Shown one piece after another: positions 23,889 to 32,742 of a stretch of DNA of 64,000 nt. The notes beneath the pieces were generated by a model. That model was not told where the DNA came from. It did no database searches and saw only the letters and a list, made by a program, of their open reading frames with translations. How positions within the stretch are numbered: position 1 is the first letter of the stretch; each line of letters begins with the position of its first letter. Origin of the DNA: Nitrosotalea devaniterrae (GTDB lineage Archaea > Thermoproteota > Nitrososphaeria > Nitrososphaerales > Nitrosopumilaceae); assembly GCA_900065925.1 (NCBI GenBank), contig LN890280.1:1418451-1482450 (forward strand), given 5' to 3'. The position numbers and the translations under genes are program-made.

Positions 23889-25607
23889 TTACCAGTATTT
23901 TGCCTTGATGGTCTCAATGACTCGCTCGTGTTCTGGACCCTTTCTTCTTGCATATTTTTCCATTGCAGTTAATGGAACACCACCCAATGTTCTTGCAAGA
24001 CCTGTGAATGCTTTTTTCTTCAAGGTGTTGTTGCTTCCGGTTTTATCCATGAATTTCTGGATACCATACTTGAAGTTGTGTTGCCATGTCTTGTACATGA
24101 CACCAAGTTGTGGTGCAGTCAATTCATTTCCAATATCAAAGAACTCTGATTTTTCAAGTAATCCAATTGGAACAAATGTCAATGGAGTTACGGTGAACTG
24201 GGATTCTGGCTGTTCTAGTTCTAGTTCATTGATGAGTCGTATTGTATCCCATCCATCCTCTTCTGTCTCTGCATTATCAAGACCCATGATTAGTGTAAAT
24301 GCTGGAATCCAGTGATTCTCGTTTAGTGTCTTTACTCCTTCCTTGACTACCCAGTGCCATTCTTCTGGCTTGTATGGAGCAAGTTTTCTGTCTGCGTATT
24401 TTCCAATCAATCTTAGGCTTCCAGTCTCAAATCCACATTGGACTCCGGTCTTGTTGTTAGGACCTGACTTGATTATCTTTGAAAGATTTGGTAATAGTTT
24501 TTCATCAGCAATTGCACCAGCCAAAGTACCATGAGTTGGGTTTGTATGCTCAATTCCACAAGACATGACTGCCTTGAAGAGTTCCTCCAGTGCATCTCTG
24601 TTTGGAGCCATGTTCTTGGTCTTTCTTGGGTCAAGGCCGTAAACGAAGATATCATCACTGTGAAGCCATGCGTTTCGTTGTCCTCCTTTCTTTATGTTTA
24701 CCTCAATCTCTTGTTTTACTTTTTCAGGTGAATAGTATCTTAATGGTCGTAGTGTAACATCACAGAACTTGCAACCTCTTCCACAGCCTCGCATGACCTC
24801 TACCATTCCGTGCATGCTTGGCTCTACAATGTTTGGTATGCTTTCAACATCTGGCTCATCCCAATAGTGGATAAACCTACCATGGAATTTGTTTTCATCT
24901 TTTCCAAATTCTTTTACTTCAACTTTGAAATCACTCTTGACAAATGGATTCATGTTTTCAAAGTCTCCAGCAATTAGTTTATTGAAAAATTCTCCAGCAT
25001 GTCCGTCAATCTCTGGTGCAATTCCACCAAGTTCTCCTTCTAGTACTGCATACAATCCATATTCTTGGATCTTCTTTGGATCATAGTTGTACTGCCAAGT
25101 TCCAGAAGCTCCTGCAATAACTTTAGCATGACTTCCGTTTTTCTTTTTAGCAGCATTAATCTTCATGTGTAAATCGCGATTGTAAAATTCATCATATGAT
25201 GTCTGTTTTCTTCCATAAGTAAATGTCATAGTTACAGGACCCATTCCAAGAGGATCCATTTCATAAGTTCCAACAACTTCAGTTTCAGGACCAATGAACT
25301 TGTCCACATGATCAGGATGTGCCACTACAACTTCGTTTCTCTTGTATCCATCTCGTAGAAGAGCTGCCTCTACTTTTCTTAATCCATATGGAGCATAGTT
25401 TGCAATACCGTTTTTGTGTCCTATTGGATTACAGATAAAGTCAAAGAGAACTTTAGGTGTAACTTGGTCTTTTAGGATATAGTACCAGAAACTGTTTTTT
25501 GGTCTATGTGGATCTACTGCAGGAGCACAACCAAAGAAGGTTGCAAGTGATATCCCACGATAAGGCGACATCAAAGTGCGGTCTGCAGTTAGTACAATCT
25601 TGGCCAA
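23889..25607 (-). CDS. Radical SAM protein, B12-binding-type layout
   Basis: A 572-residue protein with the radical SAM cluster CGRGCKFC (about 272-279, in VMRGCGRGCKFCDVTLRP), which binds the 4Fe-4S cluster that cleaves SAM. The first 200 residues lack cysteine clusters and include an alternating region similar to the cobalamin-type N-terminal domain of this superfamily. Later TLIMGLDNAETEEDGW is the typical GxIxGLPxET segment. The family is conserved in thaumarchaea, but I know no defined reaction. It is transcribed alone, with eS30 behind it. Confidence 0.85.
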   Translation of the reverse strand: MAKIVLTADRTLMSPYRGISLATFFGCAPAVDPHRPKNSFWYYILKDQVTPKVLFDFICNPIGHKNGIANYAPYGLRKVEAALLRDGYKRNEVVVAHPDHVDKFIGPETEVVGTYEMDPLGMGPVTMTFTYGRKQTSYDEFYNRDLHMKINAAKKKNGSHAKVIAGASGTWQYNYDPKKIQEYGLYAVLEGELGGIAPEIDGHAGEFFNKLIAGDFENMNPFVKSDFKVEVKEFGKDENKFHGRFIHYWDEPDVESIPNIVEPSMHGMVEVMRGCGRGCKFCDVTLRPLRYYSPEKVKQEIEVNIKKGGQRNAWLHSDDIFVYGLDPRKTKNMAPNRDALEELFKAVMSCGIEHTNPTHGTLAGAIADEKLLPNLSKIIKSGPNNKTGVQCGFETGSLRLIGKYADRKLAPYKPEEWHWVVKEGVKTLNENHWIPAFTLIMGLDNAETEEDGWDTIRLINELELEQPESQFTVTPLTFVPIGLLEKSEFFDIGNELTAPQLGVMYKTWQHNFKYGIQKFMDKTGSNNTLKKKAFTGLARTLGGVPLTAMEKYARRKGPEHERVIETIKAKYW

Positions 25608-25662
25608 TTTTCAATTTGGATGGATTTTTATAGCATTTTAAGTTTTCCGGAATTTCCAGAAT

Positions 25663-26490
25663 TTAATAATTATCAAGTATGCCTGATTTGCTTCTATGAG
25701 TGTATCCAAACTCTTTGTTTGCAAGAAGAGTCACACCATCAAAGACAGTACCATCTTTGCATGCCATTACATCACCAAAGCAACAACTTCCACAGATTCC
25801 AATCCCACACTTCATCATCCTTTCAATGCTTGCCTCAACATGTGTCTTGTTCTCAGATGCAATCTGTACAACTTTGTGCATCATTTTTTCAGGACCGCAT
25901 GTATACACTGCATCAAATTTATTTTCTTGGAATAATTTTGTCATAACATCTGTGACAAGACCTTTTTCGCCATAGCTTCCATCTTCTGTTGCAACAATCA
26001 CTTTGTGTTTTGTCCCTTCAAGCAATTTGTTTGCAAGACCTTCAAAAAAGACTTCAAGTTTGGTCTTGGCGCCCATCACCAGAGTGACATTATCACTTTT
26101 TTTGAGAAATGTTATCATTCGTATTAAAGGAACAAGCCCTGTTCCTCCACCCACAAGAAGCAGATTGCCCTGTTTGATTGTAAACGAATTTCCATAAGGC
26201 CCACGAATACCTATCTGGTCTCCAACTTTTTTAGAGAACAGTTCAGTTGTGGCAAGCCCATGTTTTCGTACTGTAAATGCAGCTTTTCCATTTTCTTGGG
26301 ATACCATCACACTCATCGGAATCTCATTTATTCCGGGTATCCACACCATTGCAAATTGTCCTGGAAGAACTTTGGATAGCATCTCATCAGAGAAAAATAT
26401 AGTACGAACTGTGGGAGTCTCATCGACCACTTTTTCTATTGTTACAATTTTTGGAGTATCAAAACTTTTTTGCAATTCCAACCATCTCAC
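25663..26490 (-). CDS. pyrK: Dihydroorotate dehydrogenase electron-transfer subunit (PyrK)
   Basis: A 275-residue ferredoxin-reductase-fold protein: FAD-binding segment GLATTELFSKKVGDQIGIRGP, NAD-binding LVGGGTGLVPLIRM, and the C-terminal 2Fe-2S cysteine cluster GIGICGSCCFGDVMAC with a last Cys before KDGTVFDG. It passes electrons from dihydroorotate in PyrD to NAD+. Its start lies inside the pyrD end (32-base overlap), so pyrD-pyrK are co-translated. Confidence 0.93.
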   Translation of the reverse strand: MRWLELQKSFDTPKIVTIEKVVDETPTVRTIFFSDEMLSKVLPGQFAMVWIPGINEIPMSVMVSQENGKAAFTVRKHGLATTELFSKKVGDQIGIRGPYGNSFTIKQGNLLLVGGGTGLVPLIRMITFLKKSDNVTLVMGAKTKLEVFFEGLANKLLEGTKHKVIVATEDGSYGEKGLVTDVMTKLFQENKFDAVYTCGPEKMMHKVVQIASENKTHVEASIERMMKCGIGICGSCCFGDVMACKDGTVFDGVTLLANKEFGYTHRSKSGILDNY

Positions 26491-27367
26491 TTATTTTTCC
26501 ATAATTCTTTTTTTCCATATACTTTGAAATTCCATTGTTTATCTCAGAGAAGACACCGGTCCATTTTTCTCCAACAGCACTGCCAATCTGTACAGCACTT
26601 GCACCAGCAAGTAAAAATTCTACTGCATCTTCCCAGCTTGAGATTCCACCGCAACCAATAACAGGAATATCAAACTTGGAAGAAATTTCATAGACACATC
26701 TTACCGCAACAGGTTTTATCGGAGGTCCAGACAAGCCACCAATTTTATGGCTCAGAATGGGCCTTGCAGTTTCAACATCAATTGCCATGGCCCGAAGTGT
26801 GTTTATTGCAGTTATACCATCAATGCCGCTTTCACATGCAGTTCTCACGGTTTCAAGATAATCAGAAGAGCCAAGGCCTACTTTTGCAAGCACTGGCACC
26901 TTTGATTCTTTTTTTACTGATTTTATTATTGTGTGGACAAGTTCAGGATCATCACCCACCTCTAGTCCAACTTTTTCAACATGGGGGCATGACAGATTAA
27001 GTTCGTATCCTAGGATCTTTACATTTTCAAATTGTTTTATCATAAATGTAAAGTCTTCAGGAATTGAACCAACAAGACTAACGATTATTGGAATGGTTTG
27101 ATTTTGAGATAACATTTTTGCAAAATATGGAGCACCGGGATTTGAGAGTCCAACGGCATTTAGATATCCATTTTTTAGTCCAATGATTGTAGGATTTGGG
27201 TATCCGTCCCATGGTTCTTTGCTAAGCGATTTTGTAACAAGTGCACCTGCTCCCTCTTTATATAGACGGCCAAAAACATCAAGCGATATTCCAAGAATGC
27301 CAGAGGCAAGCATTGTGGGTCTCTCAAGTGCAATTTGACCCACACGAGTTGAAATGTCAGGACTCAC
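26459..27367 (-). CDS. pyrD: Dihydroorotate dehydrogenase catalytic subunit, class 1B (PyrD)
   Basis: A 302-residue TIM-barrel flavoprotein. The NLSCPHVEK segment carries the catalytic cysteine of class 1 enzymes, and NTLRAMAIDVETARP and the C-terminal GCGGISSWEDAVEFLLAGASAVQIG bind substrate and FMN phosphate. Class 1B enzymes are PyrD2-PyrK2 heterotetramers using NAD+, which agrees with the adjacent pyrK. It acts in pyrimidine synthesis before OMP decarboxylase, whose gene is at 54.2 kb. Confidence 0.94.
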   Translation of the reverse strand: MSPDISTRVGQIALERPTMLASGILGISLDVFGRLYKEGAGALVTKSLSKEPWDGYPNPTIIGLKNGYLNAVGLSNPGAPYFAKMLSQNQTIPIIVSLVGSIPEDFTFMIKQFENVKILGYELNLSCPHVEKVGLEVGDDPELVHTIIKSVKKESKVPVLAKVGLGSSDYLETVRTACESGIDGITAINTLRAMAIDVETARPILSHKIGGLSGPPIKPVAVRCVYEISSKFDIPVIGCGGISSWEDAVEFLLAGASAVQIGSAVGEKWTGVFSEINNGISKYMEKKNYGKISEMVGIAKKF

Positions 27368-27444
27368 TTCTAATAATAAAAAATAGTTGTCTTATAACGT
27401 TTGATGCAGTTCTAGATCTATAATGTTACATTTTTTAGTAAGCC

Positions 27445-28743
27445 ATGGAAATGCACTCTATGCATTCTGTCATTTTAACAGAGTTGGGTATTGCAGTTTT
27501 TGACGATAACAAATGTGTAAAGTCATTTCCATTTTCAAACCCAGCAATTCAGTATGTTGATGTAAAAAAAGAACAAGCCAGTTTCAATGAACTAGAGCAT
27601 TTTCTTACTAGTTTGGGAACTGTTGTACTAGTAAATGATTCATCATTGCTGAAACTTTTTAGAAAAAGATCCATAGAGTCAGACCTCATGGAGGAGAAAA
27701 ACATTGAAACAATACAATCTTCAAAATTACGTGTTCTTGTAGATTCAGGTTTTGCCACAAATGAAGGAGACGCAAGAGGTAAATTACGAGACTTTGCACT
27801 TAGCCTTTCATCATCTAGAGTAACAGAGATTTCTGAGAGTCCTGATTTGCACATAATTCAGGCAATTAACACACTAGATGAAACTGACAAGATGATCAAC
27901 CTACTGAGCTCCCGAGTAAGAGAGTGGTACGGATTACACTTTCCAGAGCTTGACAATATGATTGATACAATTAACGGATATTCAAAAATTGTAATGGCTG
28001 GAAGAAGAGACAGCTTTACTCAGAGCACATACACTGATGCAGGTTTTCCAGAGGAAAAAGCCGAGATGCTGTCCTTGTTGCAAAAAAAGAGCAGAGGTGG
28101 ACAAATCTCAGATGAAAATCTAGTCATTGTTCAAAGCATTGCAAAACAAATTTTGGAACTTTTTGAGCTAAGACAATCATTGGAAAAACACATTGAATCA
28201 CAAATGCAAATAATTGCACCAAACATTTCAGTCATACTAGGTTCTGCAGTAGGAGCAAGAATTCTTGCCAAGGCAGGAAGTCTAAAGAGACTTTCATCAA
28301 TGCCTGCTAGTACAATTCAAGTTCTTGGTGCTGAAAAGGCATTATTTAGAGCACTCAAGACTGGCGCACAACCGCCAAAACACGGTTTACTATTTCAACA
28401 TCAACTAGTTCATGCCGCCCCACGATGGCAAAGAGGCAAGATTGCAAGAGCAATTGCTGCAAAAGCTGCAATTGGTGCAAGAGTAGATGTCTTTGGAGCG
28501 GGAAGAAATGATACATTACTTGAGAAACTCAACATACGAGTTACCGAGATAGGAGTAAAGTACAAGGACCAGCCAGAGAGACCAGCTTTCCAGCCACGAA
28601 GAAATGATGAACAAAGAGACAGAAGGTTTGGCGGAGGAGGAGATAGAAGATACGGCGGTGGTGGAGGAAGAGGTGGCGGCGGAGAGAAGAGAAATGACTG
28701 GCAAAAGAGCAAGAGAAAAAAGTTTGGAAAACGAAGAAGATAA
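27445..28743 (+). CDS. nop5: Nop5 (Nop56/58), C/D box RNP core protein
   Basis: A 432-residue protein: N-terminal domain, central coiled coil, and NOP domain with the diagnostic GSAVGARILAKAGSLKRLSSMPASTIQVLGAEKALFRALKTGAQPPKHG run (parts quoted only). It binds L7Ae-kink-turn C/D RNA and fibrillarin to 2'-O-methylate rRNA and tRNA. Oddly, the tail (about residues 390-425) is Gly/Arg-rich (RRFGGGGDRRYGGGGGRGGG) in place of the usual plain lysine tail. The fibrillarin gene overlaps its 3' end, as usual for archaea. Confidence 0.95.
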   Translation: MEMHSMHSVILTELGIAVFDDNKCVKSFPFSNPAIQYVDVKKEQASFNELEHFLTSLGTVVLVNDSSLLKLFRKRSIESDLMEEKNIETIQSSKLRVLVDSGFATNEGDARGKLRDFALSLSSSRVTEISESPDLHIIQAINTLDETDKMINLLSSRVREWYGLHFPELDNMIDTINGYSKIVMAGRRDSFTQSTYTDAGFPEEKAEMLSLLQKKSRGGQISDENLVIVQSIAKQILELFELRQSLEKHIESQMQIIAPNISVILGSAVGARILAKAGSLKRLSSMPASTIQVLGAEKALFRALKTGAQPPKHGLLFQHQLVHAAPRWQRGKIARAIAAKAAIGARVDVFGAGRNDTLLEKLNIRVTEIGVKYKDQPERPAFQPRRNDEQRDRRFGGGGDRRYGGGGGRGGGGEKRNDWQKSKRKKFGKRRR

Positions 28744-29398
28744 TATTTTTTGGGTAAAAATTGAAGGGGAAAAGAGACTTGCAACCATAAATCTTGTACC
28801 CGGAAATCAAGTCTACAGAGAAAAATTAGTCAAGATAGATGATGAAGAGTTTAGGGCATGGGATCCATATCGCAGTAAACTTGGCGCTGCAATAATGAAT
28901 GGTCTTGAGTTTTTACCCATTGTCAGAAAATCCAAAGTTCTCTACCTTGGAGTATCCACTGGAACAACTGCAAGCCACGTATCAGACATTGTTGGTCCAA
29001 ACGGAATTGTTTTTGCAGTAGAGCATTCAAGCAGGGTTGCTAGAGATTTTTTGGAAAGAGTTGCCTCGTTTAGATCAAACATTGTTCCAATATTACAGGA
29101 TGCCCGAAGTCCCAAGGAATATTTTTCAGTGTATGGCCCTGTCGATGTTGTCTACGTAGACATTGCCCAGCCAGACCAGACAGAGATTGCAATACTAAAC
29201 TGCAAGACATATTTGAAAAAAGATGGATACATTATGCTAGTGGTAAAAACACGAAGTATTGATGTTACAAGAGAACCATCACAGGTTATGCGCTCAGAGG
29301 CCAAGAAATTATCTGTCAACTTTGAGATAGTCCAAGAGATAAACCTGGAACCATATGAAGGCGACCACGGCATGATTGTAGCAAGATATCTAGGTTGA
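28694..29398 (+). CDS. flpA: Fibrillarin-like rRNA/tRNA 2'-O-methyltransferase
   Basis: About 234 residues from ATG 28694 (a start at 28604 would give 264 but extends far into nop5). SAM motif VLYLGVSTGTTASHVSDIVG, then AVEHSSRVARDFL and VDVVYVDIAQPDQTEIA are standard fibrillarin segments, with the K-D-K-H type catalytic residues in the later strands (MLVVKTRSID). It is the methyltransferase of C/D box RNPs, and it overlaps nop5 by 50 bases in another frame, so translation is coupled. Confidence 0.94.
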   Translation: MTGKRAREKSLENEEDNIFWVKIEGEKRLATINLVPGNQVYREKLVKIDDEEFRAWDPYRSKLGAAIMNGLEFLPIVRKSKVLYLGVSTGTTASHVSDIVGPNGIVFAVEHSSRVARDFLERVASFRSNIVPILQDARSPKEYFSVYGPVDVVYVDIAQPDQTEIAILNCKTYLKKDGYIMLVVKTRSIDVTREPSQVMRSEAKKLSVNFEIVQEINLEPYEGDHGMIVARYLG

Positions 29399-30013
29399 AG
29401 ATTTTAGCAAAATTTTAACTGGTTTCCAGCTTTTTCTGACAAATATAGGCACGTCTCCATTTTGAGATACCCAATTTTTGATAAACCCCATAGTTTTAGA
29501 GTCAGACGGATATCCACTTCCCAAATCATGGTTTTTTCGTAGTTTTTCTATTTCCCTATCCCTGCTTACTTTGGCAATGATAGAGGCAGCAGAGACCACA
29601 GGATATTTTCTATCAGCATGATGACTTGAGATGATTTTTCCAGTCTTGGCAATGTTTGAAATGTATAAACCAAATCGTTTTGGGTTTACATCACACGAGT
29701 CAACATATGAAGAACCTGCCTCTAGTTTTTTTATCACTTTGGCCATATAGTTTGCCTCAAGTTGGTTTAGCAAATTTTTATTTACGTTCTTATCGATCAT
29801 TTTAGGAGAAATCTTTGCAACATAATATCCATCCACAATAGACAAAATTTTTTCATACAATCTCTCCCTTGATTGTGGGCTGAGTTGTTTTGAATCTTTT
29901 ACGCCAATCTTAACAAGTTGTTTTATCTTGTTTTTTTCAATCGATATTCCAGCTATAACAAGTGGACCCAAGACTGAACCCCTACCTGCATCATCTACTC
30001 CACAGACTAGCAT
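29390..30013 (-). CDS. rnhB: Ribonuclease HII
   Basis: A 207-residue type 2 RNase H. The first catalytic block reads GVDDAGRGSVLGP: D7 is conserved, but residue 8, normally Glu in the DEAGRG motif, is Asp. The other acidic residues, in SYVDSCDVNP and near SKTMGF, are present, as is ASIIAKVSRDREI. It cuts RNA in RNA-DNA hybrids and at single ribonucleotides. It converges with fibrillarin, overlapping by nine bases. Confidence 0.92.
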   Translation of the reverse strand: MLVCGVDDAGRGSVLGPLVIAGISIEKNKIKQLVKIGVKDSKQLSPQSRERLYEKILSIVDGYYVAKISPKMIDKNVNKNLLNQLEANYMAKVIKKLEAGSSYVDSCDVNPKRFGLYISNIAKTGKIISSHHADRKYPVVSAASIIAKVSRDREIEKLRKNHDLGSGYPSDSKTMGFIKNWVSQNGDVPIFVRKSWKPVKILLKSST

Positions 30014-30108
30014 TTGAGTTGTTCTTGTGTTAGATGTATTAAATCATTTTTAGGAGATGAATTCAGGCGATCATGATATCATTTCATGAAAAAGAGATGA
30101 AAGAAACC

Positions 30109-30372
30109 TCAAACGCATGAAAAGTCGCCATACTTTCCTTCTAGACCAGCTGCTCTTGCTATGCCAGCATCTGATTGGTCATTTTGTATCATAAGGTGAC
30201 ATATTCCATTTTTGTCAGAGTTGTCACGAAGATTGCTGGTAAATGCAATTGCTGCATTCACAGACGAATCAGATGGGTGAGATTTCTCAAACAGAGTATG
30301 ACCAACTGCTTCTGGTACAGCTATCATCAAGATAACCAGAATAGCAAATTTGTTGATTGATTTTTTATTCAT
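30109..30372 (-). CDS. Small exported protein of unknown function
   Basis: An 87-residue protein from ATG 30372: basic N-terminus KKSINK, hydrophobic FAILVILMIAVPEAVGH and then a polar part with two cysteines (GICHLMIQ and a C-terminal SCV). The N-terminus looks like a signal peptide. A longer frame to 30480 exists but would begin in the promoter region of the divergent AsnC-GAF gene. No family recognised. Confidence 0.6.
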   Translation of the reverse strand: MNKKSINKFAILVILMIAVPEAVGHTLFEKSHPSDSSVNAAIAFTSNLRDNSDKNGICHLMIQNDQSDAGIARAAGLEGKYGDFSCV

Positions 30373-30478
30373 GATGTACATATGTAATCCATCTCTATAT
30401 TCAGGCTGGAAGAGGTTTTCTTTGAAAATTTCCACTTTGGAAGTAAATAATATTATATTATCATCAGTATGGTATATC

Positions 30479-30507
30479 AATTTCCGATTCGGAAATTAAT
30501 ATTAATA
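30479..30507 (+). promoter_or_regulatory. AsnC-GAF promoter with palindromic operator
   Basis: AATTTCCGATTCGGAAATT (30479-30497) is a perfect palindrome with nine-base arms around a single T. It abuts the TATA box TTAATATTAATA (30496-30507), which is centred 25 bases before the ATG 30527. A regulator bound here would block TBP/TFB, and the downstream gene is itself an AsnC-type regulator, so autoregulation is likely. Confidence 0.6.
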
Positions 30508-30526
30508 ACAGGTTTCAATATACAAC

Positions 30527-31546
30527 ATGCTCGATGAAATAGACAAGGTCATACTTTCACACCTAGGAAGAAATGCAAGGGTTTCTTCACAGGAAATATC
30601 CAATACACTTCAAGGTATGGGTTTTACAATTACGGATAGAGCGGTAAGACAAAGACTTGCAAGGTTAGAGAAAAATAAAGCTATTTTAGGATATTCCACC
30701 ATTTTGAATCCTAGTCTAGTGTCAGAAAAAGTAAACAGAACAATACTTATCAAATTCAAATTTTCAAAAAATGTTTCAGATGGAATTGACAGGTTAACAA
30801 GATATCTAAACGAGTCACCTTTTTGCATTTATTCAGCAAGAATGAGTGGTGATTTTGACTGGGCTTGTCACTTTGTCTTTGCTTCAATAGAGCAATATGA
30901 TCTTGAAACAAACAATTTTCTAAACAGATTTTCAGATATAATTTCAGATCTTCGTTCCTACGAGTCAAAGGCAACAAAGTCTTCTCCTTATGTTTTATTT
31001 GACGAGTATGCCACTAATGAAAAAAAATTACAAGTGTACACAATATTAAATTCCATAAAAAAACATGATAACCTAAATGATCGACTCCAATCAATAGTTG
31101 AAAGTCTTGTAAAATATTTTAATGCCAAGTTTTCAAGAATCTGGTTTTATGACAAGAAATCAAAGACGTTAATTCTAAAATACAGTGCAGGCAAGTACAA
31201 AAACATAGACGGCGAATTCTCCAGAATACCGTTAAATTCACTAAAAATTGGCTCTATTGCAAAAACAAGAAATCCCGTGGTTTCAAATGATGTTGTACAT
31301 GACCCAAGGATAAAACACCACGAATGGGCAAAAAAAGAGAAACTCAAGTCTTTTGCAGGATACCCAATATTGTACAAGGGTGAGGTTGTGGCTGTTTTAG
31401 CCATTTTCAGTGAGAAATCCCTCTCACCGAGTGATTTTGAGATTTTAGGGATATTCTCAGATCAGCTCTCAAAAGAGCTTTCAGGCTTTTTTGAGGCAAA
31501 GGATTTCCTGCTCATACAACCTGAAGAAAAACTAGTCATTTCATGA
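30527..31546 (+). CDS. AsnC/Lrp-type winged-helix regulator fused to a GAF domain
   Basis: A 339-residue protein in three parts: an AsnC-like helix-turn-helix (LDEIDKVILSHLGRNARVSS...DRAVRQRLARLEKNKAILG, about 1-60), a RAM-like linker domain (about 70-150) and a C-terminal GAF domain (about 180-325; SRIWFYDKKSKTLILKYSAG...FAGYPILYKGEVVAVLAIFS). GAF domains bind small ligands or sense redox or light. The fusion of an Lrp-type DNA-binding half with GAF is unusual. It overlaps trm1 by four bases and has a palindrome at its own promoter. Confidence 0.85.
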   Translation: MLDEIDKVILSHLGRNARVSSQEISNTLQGMGFTITDRAVRQRLARLEKNKAILGYSTILNPSLVSEKVNRTILIKFKFSKNVSDGIDRLTRYLNESPFCIYSARMSGDFDWACHFVFASIEQYDLETNNFLNRFSDIISDLRSYESKATKSSPYVLFDEYATNEKKLQVYTILNSIKKHDNLNDRLQSIVESLVKYFNAKFSRIWFYDKKSKTLILKYSAGKYKNIDGEFSRIPLNSLKIGSIAKTRNPVVSNDVVHDPRIKHHEWAKKEKLKSFAGYPILYKGEVVAVLAIFSEKSLSPSDFEILGIFSDQLSKELSGFFEAKDFLLIQPEEKLVIS

Positions 31547-32742
31547 GAGATGTCCAGAGCATCCAACAGATACATTTCAATTTATTAAATCATTTTAGAC
31601 AGGAAAATCCATTGGAGTCTGAGCTTGCAGAGATAGTTGAGGGAAGCACAAGGCTTCTAGTACCAAAGGAATCATTATCAGAAAAAGTTCCGCCAAAAGA
31701 ACCAGCTTTTTTCAATCCAAGGGCAAGAGTCAGTAGAGATTTTTCCATAATAGCATACTCAGCATTTCTTAAGAACTTCAAGGGGCCAAAGATTTTTTTG
31801 GATTCACTTGCAGGAATAGGTGCAAGAAGTATAAGAGTTGCAAATGAAATTAGTTCAATAGAAAAAGTTGTTGTAAACGATGTCAATCCACAAGCACTTG
31901 AGATTGGAAAAAGCATTGCAGAATTAAACCAAGTTACAAAATGTGAGTTTTCTGAAAATGAGGCCTGTAGGTTTCTGAGTCTTCATTCAACAAGAGATGG
32001 ACGTGGTGCCATCGTAGATGTAGATCCATTTGGCGCACCTTCTCGTTATCTTGATTGTGCGATAAGAGCCACTTTTCATGGTGGACTATTGTCAGTGACA
32101 GCTACTGACATGACTGTTTTGCATGGAATATTTCCAGAAGCATGTCAACGCAAGTATTATGGAACTCCAGTTAGAACAACATATGGAAACGAGATTGCAC
32201 TGAGATTAATTCTTGGGTGCATGAATATTGTTGCAGGGAGACTGGATATCATGATAGTTCCACTATTTGTCCAGCACAGCATGCATTACTACAAGGCATA
32301 TACCAAGATACTAGTTAAAACAAACACCAAAAATTGTATGGGGTATATCTTACATTGCGATAATTGTGGAAACAGAAAAGTTGTACATGAGGTAGAATAC
32401 ACATGCAATATTTGTAATTCAAAGGCAAAACTTGCAGGCCCATTGTGGACAGAGAGTCTACATGACAAGGACTTTGTTGATTCCATGATATCAGAAGAAA
32501 AGAACTTGACAGTTGACAAGTCATGCATAACATTTCTTGAAAAATGCCAGGGAGAAATAGACATGCCACCTGCCTATTTCACACTAGATGAAATTGCACA
32601 CAGAAAACAATCAGCGCCACCATCTCTTGCAAATATAATAGAAAAGATCAAAGGAATTGGGCACAGAGCCACAAAAACAAGCATGAATCCAACGGGATTC
32701 AAGACAGATGCTGCCATAGATGAAATATTATCTCTAGTTTAA
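31543..32742 (+). CDS. trm1: tRNA (guanine26-N2)-dimethyltransferase Trm1
   Basis: A 399-residue enzyme. The N-terminal AFFNPRARVSRDFS, SAM segment LDSLAGIGARSIRVANE and the catalytic VDPFGAPSRYLD are diagnostic of Trm1. A zinc-binding segment CDNCGNRKVVHEVEYTCNIC (about 266-285) is intact. It makes m2,2-G26 in tRNAs. ATG at 31543 overlaps the stop of the AsnC-GAF regulator (ATGA), so a housekeeping tRNA gene is translated from the regulator's mRNA. Confidence 0.95.
   Translation: MRDVQSIQQIHFNLLNHFRQENPLESELAEIVEGSTRLLVPKESLSEKVPPKEPAFFNPRARVSRDFSIIAYSAFLKNFKGPKIFLDSLAGIGARSIRVANEISSIEKVVVNDVNPQALEIGKSIAELNQVTKCEFSENEACRFLSLHSTRDGRGAIVDVDPFGAPSRYLDCAIRATFHGGLLSVTATDMTVLHGIFPEACQRKYYGTPVRTTYGNEIALRLILGCMNIVAGRLDIMIVPLFVQHSMHYYKAYTKILVKTNTKNCMGYILHCDNCGNRKVVHEVEYTCNICNSKAKLAGPLWTESLHDKDFVDSMISEEKNLTVDKSCITFLEKCQGEIDMPPAYFTLDEIAHRKQSAPPSLANIIEKIKGIGHRATKTSMNPTGFKTDAAIDEILSLV

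Noticed and set aside
28410-28810. Several minus-strand frames rich in Pro/Ser
   Set aside because: They are the antisense of the Gly/Arg-rich end of nop5, a low-complexity artefact.
30060-30108. Very short frame and possible C/D box RNA near rnhB
   Set aside because: AGATGA and TGATA words occur but not in C-D-C'-D' order with guide spacing; too little to claim an RNA.
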